From NCBI RefSeq assembly GCF_009380155.1, contig NZ_WHUV01000002.1, positions 1,178,001-1,242,000 of the forward strand: a stretch of DNA of 64,000 nt. The letters are read 5' to 3'. The translations under genes were made by a program, and so were the position numbers. The notes beneath the pieces were generated by a model. That model was not told the origin of the DNA. It ran no database searches and saw only the letters and a list, made by a program, of their open reading frames with translations. The stretch comes from Pseudomonas piscis (GTDB lineage Bacteria > Pseudomonadota > Gammaproteobacteria > Pseudomonadales > Pseudomonadaceae). Of the stretch, positions 28,948-38,257 are shown in pieces (position 1 is the first letter of the stretch; each line of letters starts with the position of its first letter).

Positions 28948-29343
28948 TCAAGCCTTGGCGCGGACGTAGTAGTACAGGTCGCGCCCCTTGAGCCAGGCAA
29001 AGCGGCCCAGCAAGGCGATGATCCAGTAACCCAGCAGGAACTGGCCGATGCTGGTTCCAGGCCAGGGCCCCAGGATCATCAGCAGAATGCACATCGGCAG
29101 GCAGGCCCAGGCGCCAAAGCGCAGGCCGAAGAGCATCAAGAGGCCCGGGATCACGGCGGTCAGCGGCGTCAGCAGGAGGATCTTGACGCCCGTGGTCACC
29201 AACAGGCTCCAGGCATAATGCGGCACGGCGCCCACCAGGGCGATGGCCGCGGGCAATGCCAGCAGGATCTGGCTCAGGCTGTTGAGCACCAGGCTCACCA
29301 GCAGCAGCCAGCCCAGGCGTTTGAAACGGGAGGTCTTGTTCAT
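28948..29343 (-). CDS. Hypothetical membrane protein
   Basis: 131 residues with four hydrophobic stretches (about 10-40, 45-65, 65-90 and 95-110) and positive residues near each end (MNKTSRFKR, YVRAKA). No motif I recognise. The ribosome-binding site is weak. It stands 190 bp upstream of, and in the same orientation as, the 311-residue membrane protein gene. Confidence 0.7.
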   Translation of the reverse strand: MNKTSRFKRLGWLLLVSLVLNSLSQILLALPAAIALVGAVPHYAWSLLVTTGVKILLLTPLTAVIPGLLMLFGLRFGAWACLPMCILLMILGPWPGTSIGQFLLGYWIIALLGRFAWLKGRDLYYYVRAKA

Positions 29344-29383
29344 CGTCGATAGTCTGGAATGGAAGGATCCGGCGCCGGCTTGG

Positions 29384-29734
29384 CTAGCGCCGCTTGTAGC
29401 TTTTATTGCCAGTAGGCGTCAGGCAATAGACTCCGCCCCTGGGCCCGGTGCAGAAGCTGCCGGAGCCGCAACTGCAACCCTCGGCGTCGCGCAGCAACGG
29501 TTGCGCCCGAGGGCTGGGTGCAGGTTCGCCGAACATCAGCGCGCAGTTTTTCTTCGAGGCGCTGATGGAGCCGTCGCGGCACAGGAACAACTCGCCATCG
29601 CAGCCGGCGATGCCGCCCTTGCGCCCGGAACAGGGCTGGTTGCCCGCCAGTGCAACGCTGCTGCCCAGCAAAAGGAGCAGGCCCAGGCACAGCAATGAAG
29701 CGGGTTTGCTGCGCATTTGGATCACCCTGCCCAT
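29384..29734 (-). CDS. Secreted cysteine-rich small protein
   Basis: 116 residues. The start at 29734 has AGGAG 8 bp upstream; an internal Met six residues on is also possible. Signal peptide LLCLGLLLLLGSSVALA, then a mature part with eight Cys in short loops (PCSGRKGG, GCDGELFLCRDG, GCSCGSGSFC, VYCLTP) and a basic tail KSYKRR. The Cys pattern suggests a disulfide-bonded periplasmic protein. Function unknown. Confidence 0.75.
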   Translation of the reverse strand: MGRVIQMRSKPASLLCLGLLLLLGSSVALAGNQPCSGRKGGIAGCDGELFLCRDGSISASKKNCALMFGEPAPSPRAQPLLRDAEGCSCGSGSFCTGPRGGVYCLTPTGNKSYKRR

Positions 29735-29913
29735 GCTCGTGTCTCCTGGCAAAAAGTGGCCAGATGATATCAGCGTTCTGGCCCAGCGACGCTGGATTTC
29801 ACTGGCCATGATGGGGTGAGTGCGATAGATGAAAGTTTTTTTAGAATCCAGGCCGCGGTTTCTTGGCAGAATGCCCTCCTGTGCCATGAACCCTTGCAAC
29901 AGGTGCTCCGCCC

Positions 29914-30597
29914 ATGACCCGCATTCTGACCATTGAAGACGACGCCGTGACGGCCCGGGAAATCGTCGCTGAACTGAGCAGCCACGGCCTGGACGTGGAC
30001 TGGGTGGACAACGGCCGCGAAGGCCTGGTGCGCGCCGTCAGCGGCGACTACGACCTGATCACCCTGGACCGCATGCTGCCTGAGTTGGACGGCCTGGCCA
30101 TCGTCACCACCCTGCGCACCATCGGCGTGTCGACGCCGATCCTGATGATCAGCGCCCTGTCCGATGTCGACGAGCGCGTGCGCGGCCTGCGCGCCGGCGG
30201 CGACGACTACCTGACCAAGCCCTTCGCCTCCGACGAGATGGCGGCCCGGGTCGAGGTGCTGCTGCGGCGCAAGAACACGGTCAAGGATTTCGACACCAGC
30301 CTGCGGGTGGCGGACCTGGAGCTGAACCTGATCAGCCGCGAGGCGACCCGCGCCGAGCAACTGCTGAGCCTGCTGCCCACCGAATACAAGCTGCTGGAGT
30401 TCCTGATGCGCAACACCGGGCAGATCCTCTCGCGGATGATGATCTTCGAGGAGGTCTGGGGTTATCACTTCGACCCCGGGACCAACCTGATCGACGTGCA
30501 CATCGGCCGCCTGCGCAAGAAGATCGACCCACCCGGCATGGCCCCGCTGATCCGCACCGTGCGAGGCTCGGGTTATGTCATCGCTGAACCCCTCTAA
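29914..30597 (+). CDS. OmpR-family response regulator
   Basis: 227 residues. Receiver domain with acidic pocket IEDD (8-10), phosphoacceptor Asp52 in TLDRMLP and Lys in LTKPF, then a C-terminal winged helix ending IRTVRGSGYVI. It overlaps the sensor kinase gene by 23 bp, so the pair is co-translated. The regulon cannot be read from the sequence. Confidence 0.93.
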   Translation: MTRILTIEDDAVTAREIVAELSSHGLDVDWVDNGREGLVRAVSGDYDLITLDRMLPELDGLAIVTTLRTIGVSTPILMISALSDVDERVRGLRAGGDDYLTKPFASDEMAARVEVLLRRKNTVKDFDTSLRVADLELNLISREATRAEQLLSLLPTEYKLLEFLMRNTGQILSRMMIFEEVWGYHFDPGTNLIDVHIGRLRKKIDPPGMAPLIRTVRGSGYVIAEPL

Positions 30598-31966
30598 GGG
30601 CTGGCGCTCTTCCAGCAGCCGCCTGCTGGCGCTCTACAGTTCGCTGTTCGTGGCCTGGAGCTGCATCCTCATGGGGGTGCTGTATTACGAGGTCTCCAAC
30701 TACCTGGACAGCCTGGCCAAGCACTCGCTGATGCAGCGCCAACACCTGTTCGCCCGCTTCGAGGGCGAGCAATTGGTGGAGGCCCTGGCCACCAGCATGA
30801 CCTTCGACATGCGCGCCATCGACGCCTACGGCCTGTTCGACGCCCAGCGCCGGCCGCTCAGCGGGCCAATCCGCGAGATCCCCGAGGACCTGCCCCTGGA
30901 TGGCCAGATCCACGAGTTGAAGAACTGCATCGACTCCGACGACCCGAGCCTGCCCCGAGACAGTTGCGATGCGGTGGCCACCCTGACCCGCGACGGCCGC
31001 TGGCTGGTGCTGGTGCGCGACAACGGCTCGCTGTTCGCGGTGACCCGCATCATCCTCCACGCCCTGCTCTGGGGGATTTCCCTGACCATCATTCCCGGCG
31101 CGGCCGGCTGGCACCTGCTGCGGCGCCGGCCGTTGCGGCGCATCCGGCAGATCCAGGCCAGTGCCGACGCCATCGTCGCCGGCGACCTGACCCGGCGCCT
31201 GCCGCTGTCCAATCGGCGCGATGAGCTGGACATGCTGGCGGCCATCGTCAACGCCATGCTCGAACGCATCGAGCGGCTGATGCATGAGGTCAAGGGTGTG
31301 TGCGACAACATCGCCCACGATCTGCGCACCCCATTGACCCGCCTGCGGGCCCAGCTCTATCGCCTGCAACAGCAGGCCGAGGAAGGCTCGCCCCAGGCGT
31401 TGCAGATGGACCAGTTGCTGGCGGAAGCCGACACCCTGATGGCGCGCTTTCGCGGGTTGCTGCGGATCTCGGAACTGGAAGACCGTCGGCGCCGTTCGGG
31501 TTTTCTCGAACTCGACCCCTTGCCGCTGCTGCAAGAGCTGCATGACTTCTACCTGCCCCTGGCCGAGGAAGGCCGCCTGAGCCTGGTGCTGGAGGTGCCA
31601 CCGAGCCTGCCGCGCATGGTCGGCGACCGGGCGCTGCTATTCGAGGCCCTGGCCAACCTGTTGAGCAACTCGATCAAGTTCACCCCGCCGGGTGGCGAGG
31701 TGATCCTGCGTGGCCTGGACGACGGCGGCAGCCCGCGCCTGGAAGTACTCGACTCCGGCCCCGGGATTCCCCCGGCGGAGCGCGCCGCGGTGTTCCGGCG
31801 CTTCTACCGGGTCGACGAAAACAACGCCCAGGGCGGCTTTGGCCTGGGCCTGTCGATCGTCGCGGCGATCGTCGACCTGCACGGCTTCAAGCTCGACGTC
31901 GGCACCAGCGAACGCGGCGGCGCCCGCCTGAGCCTGGACTGCCACCCCAACCTGATCACCGAATAG
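30575..31966 (+). CDS. Membrane sensor histidine kinase
   Basis: 463 residues. Helix 1 at about 17-40, periplasmic domain 41-158 with two cysteines (C118, C131), helix 2 at about 158-180, HAMP, phosphoacceptor His248 in NIAHDLRTPL, and HATPase_c with GFGLGLSIVAAIVDLHG. Cognate kinase of the response regulator it overlaps. The signal is unknown; the Cys pair in the sensor loop could form a disulfide. The stop codon is shared with a REP palindrome. Confidence 0.92.
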   Translation: MSSLNPSKGWRSSSSRLLALYSSLFVAWSCILMGVLYYEVSNYLDSLAKHSLMQRQHLFARFEGEQLVEALATSMTFDMRAIDAYGLFDAQRRPLSGPIREIPEDLPLDGQIHELKNCIDSDDPSLPRDSCDAVATLTRDGRWLVLVRDNGSLFAVTRIILHALLWGISLTIIPGAAGWHLLRRRPLRRIRQIQASADAIVAGDLTRRLPLSNRRDELDMLAAIVNAMLERIERLMHEVKGVCDNIAHDLRTPLTRLRAQLYRLQQQAEEGSPQALQMDQLLAEADTLMARFRGLLRISELEDRRRRSGFLELDPLPLLQELHDFYLPLAEEGRLSLVLEVPPSLPRMVGDRALLFEALANLLSNSIKFTPPGGEVILRGLDDGGSPRLEVLDSGPGIPPAERAAVFRRFYRVDENNAQGGFGLGLSIVAAIVDLHGFKLDVGTSERGGARLSLDCHPNLITE

Positions 31967-32006
31967 CCGCTGCGCGCCCATGCGCAGCCTGCGGCAGCGG
32001 CTACAC
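31963..32006. repeat. REP palindrome overlapping the kinase stop codon
   Basis: TAGCCGCTGC at the left pairs with GCAGCGGCTA at the right around an inner CGCAGCCTGCG. The TAG stop at 31964-31966 is the first triplet of the repeat, so the REP is exactly at the gene end, between convergent genes. Confidence 0.75.
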
Positions 32007-32023
32007 ACAGCGATCTACGCCAA

Positions 32024-32662
32024 TCAGGCCCGGGGCAATTGCCAGCCGTAGTGCACCGAGAGCATGCGCAGGGCGAAACACGCACTGCCGGCCAACCAGG
32101 CGCAGGCCATGGGCGCCAGCCCCAGGCGTCGGGCGAGGATCAGGGTGGCAGCGCCGATGAAGGCCGAGCTGGCGTACAAATCCACCTGCAAGACCAGGGG
32201 AATGCGCGCCAGCACGATGTCGCGGATCACCCCGCCACCGACCCCGGTCACGGTGCCCATCAGGGTCGCCACGAACGACGAGATGCCGACGTTCAAGGCC
32301 TTCTGCGTGCCGGCCACGGCAAACAGCCCCAGCCCCGCCGCATCCAGCAGAATCAGCAACGGCTCGGAAATCCCCAGCACCCCTTCATGGAACACGAAGG
32401 CCAGCCCGCCCATCACCAGAGCCAGGGCCGGATAGCGCCAGTCGGCCACCGCCTTGGGCGGGCTGGCGCCGATCAACAGGTCACGGGTGACGCCACCGCC
32501 GAGGGCGACGATAAAGGCGATCACCATCACCCCCAACAGATCGAGCTGGGCGCGCATGGCGCTGATCGCGCCTTCCACGGCGAACACCGCGGTACCGGCC
32601 AGATCCGCCACCAGGACGATATTGTCCAAACGACCGGGCACACCCTGGACCCGGGCGTTCAC
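32024..32662 (-). CDS. UPF0126/TRIC-like membrane protein (YicG type)
   Basis: 212 residues, about seven short helices built as two repeats, each with a glycine-rich motif (ALGGGVTRDLL near 55-65 and VGGGVIRDIV near 140-150) typical of the UPF0126 family, which is structurally related to trimeric intracellular cation channels and has been linked to glycine uptake in E. coli. ATG at 32662. Convergent with the kinase gene. Confidence 0.88.
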   Translation of the reverse strand: MNARVQGVPGRLDNIVLVADLAGTAVFAVEGAISAMRAQLDLLGVMVIAFIVALGGGVTRDLLIGASPPKAVADWRYPALALVMGGLAFVFHEGVLGISEPLLILLDAAGLGLFAVAGTQKALNVGISSFVATLMGTVTGVGGGVIRDIVLARIPLVLQVDLYASSAFIGAATLILARRLGLAPMACAWLAGSACFALRMLSVHYGWQLPRA

Positions 32663-32786
32663 GGTTCACCACGATCGGAGTAGGGAAAGACTGCGGACAT
32701 GGAGCCGACTCGCAAGGCCGGCCGCGAGCGCGGCCAGCGACCCTTTGCTTATAGTCCAGCGCCGGCGGCGCCGCCATCGAGAAGGC

Positions 32787-33038
32787 TCAGGGCGTCAGGT
32801 CGATGCGCCCCAGGGAGTTGCTGTCCAGCTCATAGAGCAGCTCGTCGATCATCTTCGCCACATCGGCCTCGCTGCGCAGGGCCTTGAGGCTGAGCCCGCT
32901 GGCCACCAGGTCGACCCGGCCGCTGTGGGGCTCGAACACCCGCAGGGTCAGGGTGCCGTCGCCCGCCGTGGTGAAGCTGCAAGCCAGTGGCGCCAGGCGC
33001 TGTTCGATACAAGCCCGTAGCTGCGCCTGGGTAATCAC
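32787..33038 (-). CDS. DUF1652 family protein
   Basis: 83 residues ending LLYELDSNSLGRIDLTP. The GTG at 33038 was chosen because GAGG (33047-33050), overlapping the stop of the gene upstream, is correctly spaced 8 nt before it; a GTG at 33047 is possible. DUF1652 proteins are small cytosolic proteins nearly confined to pseudomonads; function unknown. Translation is probably coupled to the CsbD/ElaB-like gene. Confidence 0.78.
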   Translation of the reverse strand: MITQAQLRACIEQRLAPLACSFTTAGDGTLTLRVFEPHSGRVDLVASGLSLKALRSEADVAKMIDELLYELDSNSLGRIDLTP

Positions 33039-33048
33039 CCCCGGCACC

Positions 33049-33300
33049 TCAGCGACGCCGCAGCAACAGGCCGGCCAGCAGGCCGACACCCGCCAACAAC
33101 GCCACGCTAGCCAACGGACGCTCCCGGGCCCAACGCAAGCCCCGGTCCAGCACCTCGCCGTAGTGCTCCTGCAACTGGCCCGCCGCTTCCCGGGCCATGC
33201 CCCGCGCTTGCATCGGCTCATCGTCCAGCAGTTCGCCCACCATCGCCTGGGCCTTGCCTGCCGCCTTGTCCACCTTGCCCTTGAGCTGTTCGCTAGCCAT
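33049..33300 (-). CDS. CsbD-like protein with ElaB-type C-terminal membrane anchor
   Basis: 83 residues. The N-terminus MASEQLKGKVDKAAGKAQAM is CsbD-like; the middle resembles DUF883/ElaB helices; the end (ASVALLAGVGLLAGLLLRRR) is a tail anchor followed by arginines. CsbD and ElaB proteins are general stress proteins, ElaB being a ribosome-associated inner-membrane protein. First gene of a two-gene unit with DUF1652. Confidence 0.82.
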   Translation of the reverse strand: MASEQLKGKVDKAAGKAQAMVGELLDDEPMQARGMAREAAGQLQEHYGEVLDRGLRWARERPLASVALLAGVGLLAGLLLRRR

Positions 33301-33434
33301 GTCGATTGTCCTTTCGCTGTGGTTGATCGGCGCCAGGCTCCAGCAACGGACCTGCGCACACTCACAGCCTAAGAACCCGTAACGCCTGGCAAAAGGCGCA
33401 TATGCACTAGCCGCACTAGTGCATGCGCACCAGC

Positions 33435-34934
33435 TCAGCGCAGCCCGCCCACCAGGGCACCAGCGAACAACCCGCGCTCGCGGGCCCAGACGATGGCCTC
33501 GCCACGGCTGTGCACGCCAAGCTTGGAATACAGGGTCGCCACGTGGTTGCGCACGGTATTGAGGGCCAGTTGCAACTGGGCGGCGATCTCCTTGTCCGCC
33601 AGGCCCTGGTAGATCAACCCCAGTACTTCACGCTCGCGGGCGGTCAGGTCGGCCGAGGACGTGCCCGGGGCGCCGGGGCCACGGCTGTTGCGGACATTGG
33701 CGAGTTTTTCGATCAGGGTCTGGCTGAACCAGGAAGCGTCGCGCATCACCTCCTCGATAGCCCCCACCAACTCCAGTTCGGAACGCTTGCGATCGCTGAT
33801 GTCCATCAGCACCAGCAGGTAGCTGGGCTGGTCCTGGATCACCACGGTGTCGGCGTAGGCCACGCAGTCGATCAGCTCGGCGCCCTTCTTGCGCACCTTG
33901 AGGTCCTGGCCCATGACGTGGCCGCTCTTCTCCAGCTGGCTGAACAACTGCCGGGCCGCCGCCTGCTCGGCGATGAAACCGATGCTGTCCAGGGTCTTGC
34001 CCAGCAGTTCCTCGCTGCTGTAGCCGCAGGTGTTGAGGAAGGCTTCGTTGACGTCGACGATCTGCTGCTCGGCGCTGCACACCAGGGTCGGCACCGGGGT
34101 CAGGCGGAACGAGCGGGCGAAGCGCTCCTCGCTCTGGCGCAGGGCGACCTCGGCCTTGCGCCGCGGCTCCAGGTCCATGAAGGAAAACAGCATGCAGTCT
34201 TCATCGTTGATATCCAGGGGCTGGCCAGCGACGATCACCAGCTTGCTGCCGCCCTCGGGCAAGCGCAGCTCGGCCTGCATCTGCGGAATGGTCGCGCCCT
34301 GCCCCAGGCGCTCGATGGCCAGGTCCTTGTGCTCGGCGTCCTCCAGCACATCCAGCTCGTACACCGAACGGCCGATCACCTGGTCCCGGGCGTAGCCGGT
34401 CATTTCCAGGAAACCCTGGTTGACCTTGATGTAGCGCAGGTCGCTGAGACGGCAGATCACCGCCGGCGCCGGGTTGGCGCTGAAGGTCTTCTCGAAGCGC
34501 TGCTCGGCGCTGGCCCAGTCGGTGGCATCGCTGAGAATCAGCACCAGCGATTCCGGGGCGCCGCCGCGGTCGCTGAGGATCATGCTGCGCACCCGGTGCA
34601 CCCAGTGCCTGGCTTCACCCTCGATCTCGGCCTGGACCTCCACCACCACATCGCTGAAGGTCTCGCCGGCGGCCACCCGGCTGATGGGGTAGCTGTCCAG
34701 CGCCAGGGGATGGTTGTTGCGATAGCGCAAGGCATAACGCTTGGCGTATTCCCGGGCGTTGGCGCCCAGCTGGCTGACTTCGCTGACCCCGTGCATGGCC
34801 AGGGCCGCCTCATTGGCCCAGAGCAGGCTCCTGGCCTTGTCGGTCTCGATCAGGATCACCCCGTCGGACAGTCCCGAGATGATCTGCTGCAATTGGCGGC
34901 GATTGGTTTCGGTGGCAAGTACGGCCTGGCTCAT
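33435..34934 (-). CDS. PAS-LuxR sensor-regulator
   Basis: 499 residues. Three PAS-type segments (about 15-125, 145-250, 265-385) followed by a LuxR helix-turn-helix (LTAREREVLGLIYQGLADKE, about 430-449, then IAAQLQLALNTVRNHVATLY). No kinase domain: sensing and DNA binding are in one protein. ATG at 34934 with AGGAG upstream. Ligand unknown; flavin or haem binding cannot be judged by eye. Confidence 0.87.
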   Translation of the reverse strand: MSQAVLATETNRRQLQQIISGLSDGVILIETDKARSLLWANEAALAMHGVSEVSQLGANAREYAKRYALRYRNNHPLALDSYPISRVAAGETFSDVVVEVQAEIEGEARHWVHRVRSMILSDRGGAPESLVLILSDATDWASAEQRFEKTFSANPAPAVICRLSDLRYIKVNQGFLEMTGYARDQVIGRSVYELDVLEDAEHKDLAIERLGQGATIPQMQAELRLPEGGSKLVIVAGQPLDINDEDCMLFSFMDLEPRRKAEVALRQSEERFARSFRLTPVPTLVCSAEQQIVDVNEAFLNTCGYSSEELLGKTLDSIGFIAEQAAARQLFSQLEKSGHVMGQDLKVRKKGAELIDCVAYADTVVIQDQPSYLLVLMDISDRKRSELELVGAIEEVMRDASWFSQTLIEKLANVRNSRGPGAPGTSSADLTAREREVLGLIYQGLADKEIAAQLQLALNTVRNHVATLYSKLGVHSRGEAIVWARERGLFAGALVGGLR

Positions 34935-35114
34935 GGCATCTCCTGAAGGCCACGGCAATGGCCGGGCAAGGGACAAGGGCAACTGCCATTACGACCACGG
35001 GCCGGCGCCATCGTGCCCCGGCATTGCGCCCTGGCACTCTGGCCCTATCACTCTGGCCCAGGCACACAGGCTCGGAGTAAGCTGCGCGACCCCGGACCTG
35101 GCAAGGAGTGCAGC

Positions 35115-35645
35115 ATGATCACCATCCGTGAAGCCGAACGCCGCGATCTGGAAGCATTGCAGACCATAGGCCGCGCCACCTACCGCGAGCATTTCGCCTC
35201 GATCTGGAGCGCCGAGGGTATGCAGAGTTTTCTCGACCAGGACTTCGCGCCCCAGGCGCTGGAGCAATCCCTGGCCGCCCGGCACCAGCATCTGTGGCTG
35301 CTGGCCCTCAACGCGCAACAGGTGCCCATCGGGTTCGCCAAACTCAACTGGAACCGGCCCATACCCGGCAGCGGCAAGGTCGGGGCCGAGTTGCAGAAGA
35401 TCTACCTGCTCAAGTCCCAGGCCGGCCAGGGCCATGGCCGGGTGCTGCTGGACCACGTGCTGCAACGGGCCAGCCAGGGCGGCGCGCGCTGCCTGTGGCT
35501 GGACGTGCTCAAGAGCAACGCCGGCGCCCGGCGCTTCTATGAAAGCGCCGGCCTGCGCCAGGTCGGCGAAGTACCCTTCAGCACCGACCTGGAACAGATC
35601 GGCATGTGGGTCATGGCCTGCGACCTGCCCACCCCCACCTTGTAA
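35115..35645 (+). CDS. GNAT-family N-acetyltransferase
   Basis: 176 residues. GNAT fold with acetyl-CoA loop YLLKSQAGQGHGRVLLDHVL (about 96-115) and the final strand region ARRFYESAGLRQVGEV. ATG at 35115 after GGAG. Divergent from the PAS-LuxR gene. Substrate unknown. Confidence 0.87.
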   Translation: MITIREAERRDLEALQTIGRATYREHFASIWSAEGMQSFLDQDFAPQALEQSLAARHQHLWLLALNAQQVPIGFAKLNWNRPIPGSGKVGAELQKIYLLKSQAGQGHGRVLLDHVLQRASQGGARCLWLDVLKSNAGARRFYESAGLRQVGEVPFSTDLEQIGMWVMACDLPTPTL

Positions 35646-35762
35646 CCGCTGCTGAGCCCGCGAAGCTGCGCCAAGGTCCGCAGGGCCTTCCAGCCAACGC
35701 CCGGCCAACCGCCCTCTGGCGGCCGCTACGCGCCCGTGCGCAGCCTGCGGCAGCGGCTACAC
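35641..35762. repeat. Two REP-like repeats between GNAT and the FisR-type gene
   Basis: First unit 35641-35670 starts TGTAACCGCTGCTGAGCC; second unit 35737-35762 is GTGCGCAGCCTGCGGCAGCG plus GCTACA, in the opposite orientation. A further truncated AGCGGCTACAGG follows at about 35775. They fill the gap between two convergent genes. Confidence 0.65.
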
Positions 35763-35779
35763 GAGGCGATATCTAGCGG

Positions 35780-37093
35780 CTACAGGCCCAGGGCCTTGAG
35801 CCGGCGGTACAGGGTGCGTTCGCTCAGGCCCAAGGCCTTGGCCAGTTCGGCGCGCGAGCCATCGAACACTTCCAGGGCGTGGGCCAGTTGCTCCAGGTCC
35901 TTGCCGCCGCGACGCCGGGCCACCGGGGCCGCAGGCTGGGAACTGCGCAGCTCCGGCGGCAGGTCCTGCAGGCGGATCACCCCGTCGTCGCTGAACAGCC
36001 GCGCCCGCTCCAGGATATTGCGCAACTCGCGGATATTGCCCGGGAAGGCGTACAGCCGCAGTTGCTCCAGGGCCGGCGGATCGAGCCGCAGCATCGCCCC
36101 CGGGTCGAGCCGGCGCAGCAGGCTGTCGATCAGCAGCGGCAGGTCGTCGCTGCGCTCGCGCAGGGCCGGCAGGCGGATCGGGAAGGCGCTGATGCGGTAG
36201 TACAGGTCCTGGCGGAAGGTGCCGGCCGCAACCATTTCCTTGAGCGGCTTGTGGGTCGCAGCCACCAGGCGAAAGTCCGAATGCACGGTGCGCAGGCTGC
36301 CCACCGGACGAAAGCTGCCGGACTCGATCAACCGCAACAGCTTGACCTGCATCGCCAGCGGCACCTCGCCGATTTCATCGAGGAACAGCGTGCCGCCATG
36401 GGCCGCTTCGGCCAGGCCGATCTTGCGTTGCAGGGCCCCGGTGAAGGCGCCCTTTTCGTAACCGAACAGCTCGCTTTCCAGCAGGCTCTCGGTCAGGCCG
36501 GTGCAGTCCACCACCACCAGCGGCCCAGCGGCCCGCGGGCTGCCGTCATGCAGGGCGCGGGCGAACAGCTCCTTGCCGGTGCCCGACTCGCCTTGCAGCA
36601 GCACCGGAATCGGCGCCGGCGCCGCCCGCTGCAGGGCACCAAGGGCTTCATTGAATGCCGGCGAGCGCCCCACCAGGCCATGTTGCTGCGGCTGCACCGA
36701 GGCCACCGCCACCGAACTCAGGCGCTCGACATAGGCCACCACCGCCCCGCTGGCATCGATGATCGGCCGCAACTCCACATCCACGTGCTCCGGCCCGCGC
36801 GGGGTGTGGTGGATGTGCAGCATGCGTTCCGGCACCCGGCTGTCGTGGGCCTTGCGCATCGGGCAGTGCTCGCCGGCCTGCTCGCACGGCACCGCGAACT
36901 GGTGGGACACCCGGTAGCACTTGGCGCCCACATGGGGCTTGCCGGCCACGCCGAACTGGCGCTGGTAGGCCGCGTTGGCGGCAATGATGTTGTAGTCGGT
37001 GTCCAGCACTATGCTCGGTTGAGGATCGTGCTCCAGGTAGGACACCAGGGCAGACATCCGCAAATTGGCAAGGTCGGTGGCGATCAGGGACAT
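35780..37093 (-). CDS. fisR: FisR-type sigma-54 activator sensing sulfane sulfur
   Basis: 437 residues. N-terminal PAS-like domain with C59, C70 and C77; the 11- and 7-residue spacing equals that of the persulfide-sensing cysteines I recall from Cupriavidus FisR (C53, C64, C71). AAA+ domain with Walker A GESGTGKE (168-175), GAFTGA (215-220) for sigma-54 contact, Walker B GGTLFLDE (233-240), and a C-terminal Fis helix-turn-helix. Divergent from persulfide dioxygenase and SQR genes, its known targets. Activation by polysulfide is inferred from the family. Confidence 0.88.
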   Translation of the reverse strand: MSLIATDLANLRMSALVSYLEHDPQPSIVLDTDYNIIAANAAYQRQFGVAGKPHVGAKCYRVSHQFAVPCEQAGEHCPMRKAHDSRVPERMLHIHHTPRGPEHVDVELRPIIDASGAVVAYVERLSSVAVASVQPQQHGLVGRSPAFNEALGALQRAAPAPIPVLLQGESGTGKELFARALHDGSPRAAGPLVVVDCTGLTESLLESELFGYEKGAFTGALQRKIGLAEAAHGGTLFLDEIGEVPLAMQVKLLRLIESGSFRPVGSLRTVHSDFRLVAATHKPLKEMVAAGTFRQDLYYRISAFPIRLPALRERSDDLPLLIDSLLRRLDPGAMLRLDPPALEQLRLYAFPGNIRELRNILERARLFSDDGVIRLQDLPPELRSSQPAAPVARRRGGKDLEQLAHALEVFDGSRAELAKALGLSERTLYRRLKALGL

Positions 37094-37140
37094 GACAGGC
37101 TCCAGGGCAATGGCGAAAGCTTAAAGCAAGGCGCCCGCCA

Positions 37141-37177
37141 CTGCCATTTTCTGCCACCTACTGCCAAATAACTGCCA
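37141..37177. promoter_or_regulatory. Four helically phased CTGCCA repeats (candidate FisR enhancer)
   Basis: CTGCCA occurs at 37141, 37151, 37161 and 37172, spacing 10, 10 and 11 bp, i.e. one per helical turn on the same face. The array lies between the divergent regulator and the persulfide dioxygenase gene, about 100-130 bp upstream of the sigma-54 promoter, where an enhancer-binding protein would sit. Confidence 0.6.
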
Positions 37178-37271
37178 CTTCCGGGTGACAGTCACCCCGC
37201 CCAAAGCCCCGGAGCAGAGCCTTGGCAAGCTTGCACACCCAGTAACGGGTGCCGGCCGGCGCTATGCCGGG

Positions 37272-37288
37272 TTGGCACGTTTATTGAC
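37272..37288 (+). promoter_or_regulatory. Sigma-54 promoter of the sulfide-oxidation operon
   Basis: TTGGCACGTTTATTGAC matches the -24 (TTGGCACG) and -12 (TTGC) elements with correct spacing and one deviation (TTGA). It lies 59 bp before the ATG at 37347. A sigma-54 activator gene is divergently transcribed next to it. Confidence 0.78.
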
Positions 37289-37346
37289 AGTCCAAGGCAG
37301 GAGCGGCAGCGCAGACTGCCCTCGCCCTTCATTGCCGGAGTGCCCC

Positions 37347-38231
37347 ATGATCATCAGCGACACGCTGCGTGTAGAAGCCTTTTTCGACAGCCACACCTGG
37401 ACCATCAGCTACCTGGTGATGGACCTCGCCACGCGCCGCTGCGCCCTGATCGACAGCGTGCTGGACTACGACCCCAAGTCCGGCCGCACCCGCACCGAGT
37501 CCGCCGACCGCCTGGTGGCCCGGGTCCGGGAGCTGGAGGCGCAGGTCGACTGGATCCTGGAAACCCACGTCCACGCCGACCACCTCTCGGCCGCCGCCTA
37601 CCTCAAGGAGCAGCTCGGGGCCCAGGTGGCCATCGGCGACCAGATCACCCGGGTGCAGAAAGTCTTCGGCGCGTTGTTCAACGAAGCCCCGATCTTCGCC
37701 CGCGACGGCAGCCAGTTCGACGTGCTGCTGGCCGACGGCAGCGAGTTCGCCATTGGCCAGCTCACCGCCCGGGCCATGCACACCCCGGGGCACACCCCGG
37801 CGTGCATGACCTACCTGGTGCAGGTGGGCGAAGAGCAGGTGGCCTTCGTCGGCGACACCCTGTTCATGCCCGACTACGGCACCGCCCGCTGCGACTTCCC
37901 CGGCGCCGACGCGCGAACCCTGTACCGCTCCATCGGCAAGATCCTGGCCCTGGCGCCGCAAACGCGGTTGTTCATGTGCCACGACTACCTGCCCAACGGC
38001 CGCGAGCTGCAATACATGACCACCGTGGCCGAACAGCGGGCCAACAACATCCACATCCACCAGGGCGTTGACGAGGACAGCTTCGTGAAGATGCGCGAAG
38101 CCCGTGACGCGACCCTGGACATGCCGGTGCTGATCCTGCCCTCGGTGCAGGTCAACATGCGCAGCGGGCACTTCCCCGAGCCCGAGGACAACGGCGTGAG
38201 CTACCTGAAGATCCCCCTGAACACCCTATAA
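37347..38231 (+). CDS. Persulfide dioxygenase (ETHE1-like metallo-beta-lactamase fold)
   Basis: 294 residues. Metal motif H74-V-H76-A-D78-H79, then HTPGH with H149 and GDTLF with D170, the mononuclear iron site of ETHE1/PDO enzymes; the segment PDYGTARCDFPGAD is typical of the family. Oxidises glutathione persulfide to sulfite in the cytoplasm, the step after SQR. The ATG at 37347 matches the family N-terminus; the open frame upstream crosses the promoter. First gene of the operon. Confidence 0.92.
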   Translation: MIISDTLRVEAFFDSHTWTISYLVMDLATRRCALIDSVLDYDPKSGRTRTESADRLVARVRELEAQVDWILETHVHADHLSAAAYLKEQLGAQVAIGDQITRVQKVFGALFNEAPIFARDGSQFDVLLADGSEFAIGQLTARAMHTPGHTPACMTYLVQVGEEQVAFVGDTLFMPDYGTARCDFPGADARTLYRSIGKILALAPQTRLFMCHDYLPNGRELQYMTTVAEQRANNIHIHQGVDEDSFVKMREARDATLDMPVLILPSVQVNMRSGHFPEPEDNGVSYLKIPLNTL

Positions 38232-38257
38232 CGATTACTCCATACGGAGACCTTGCC

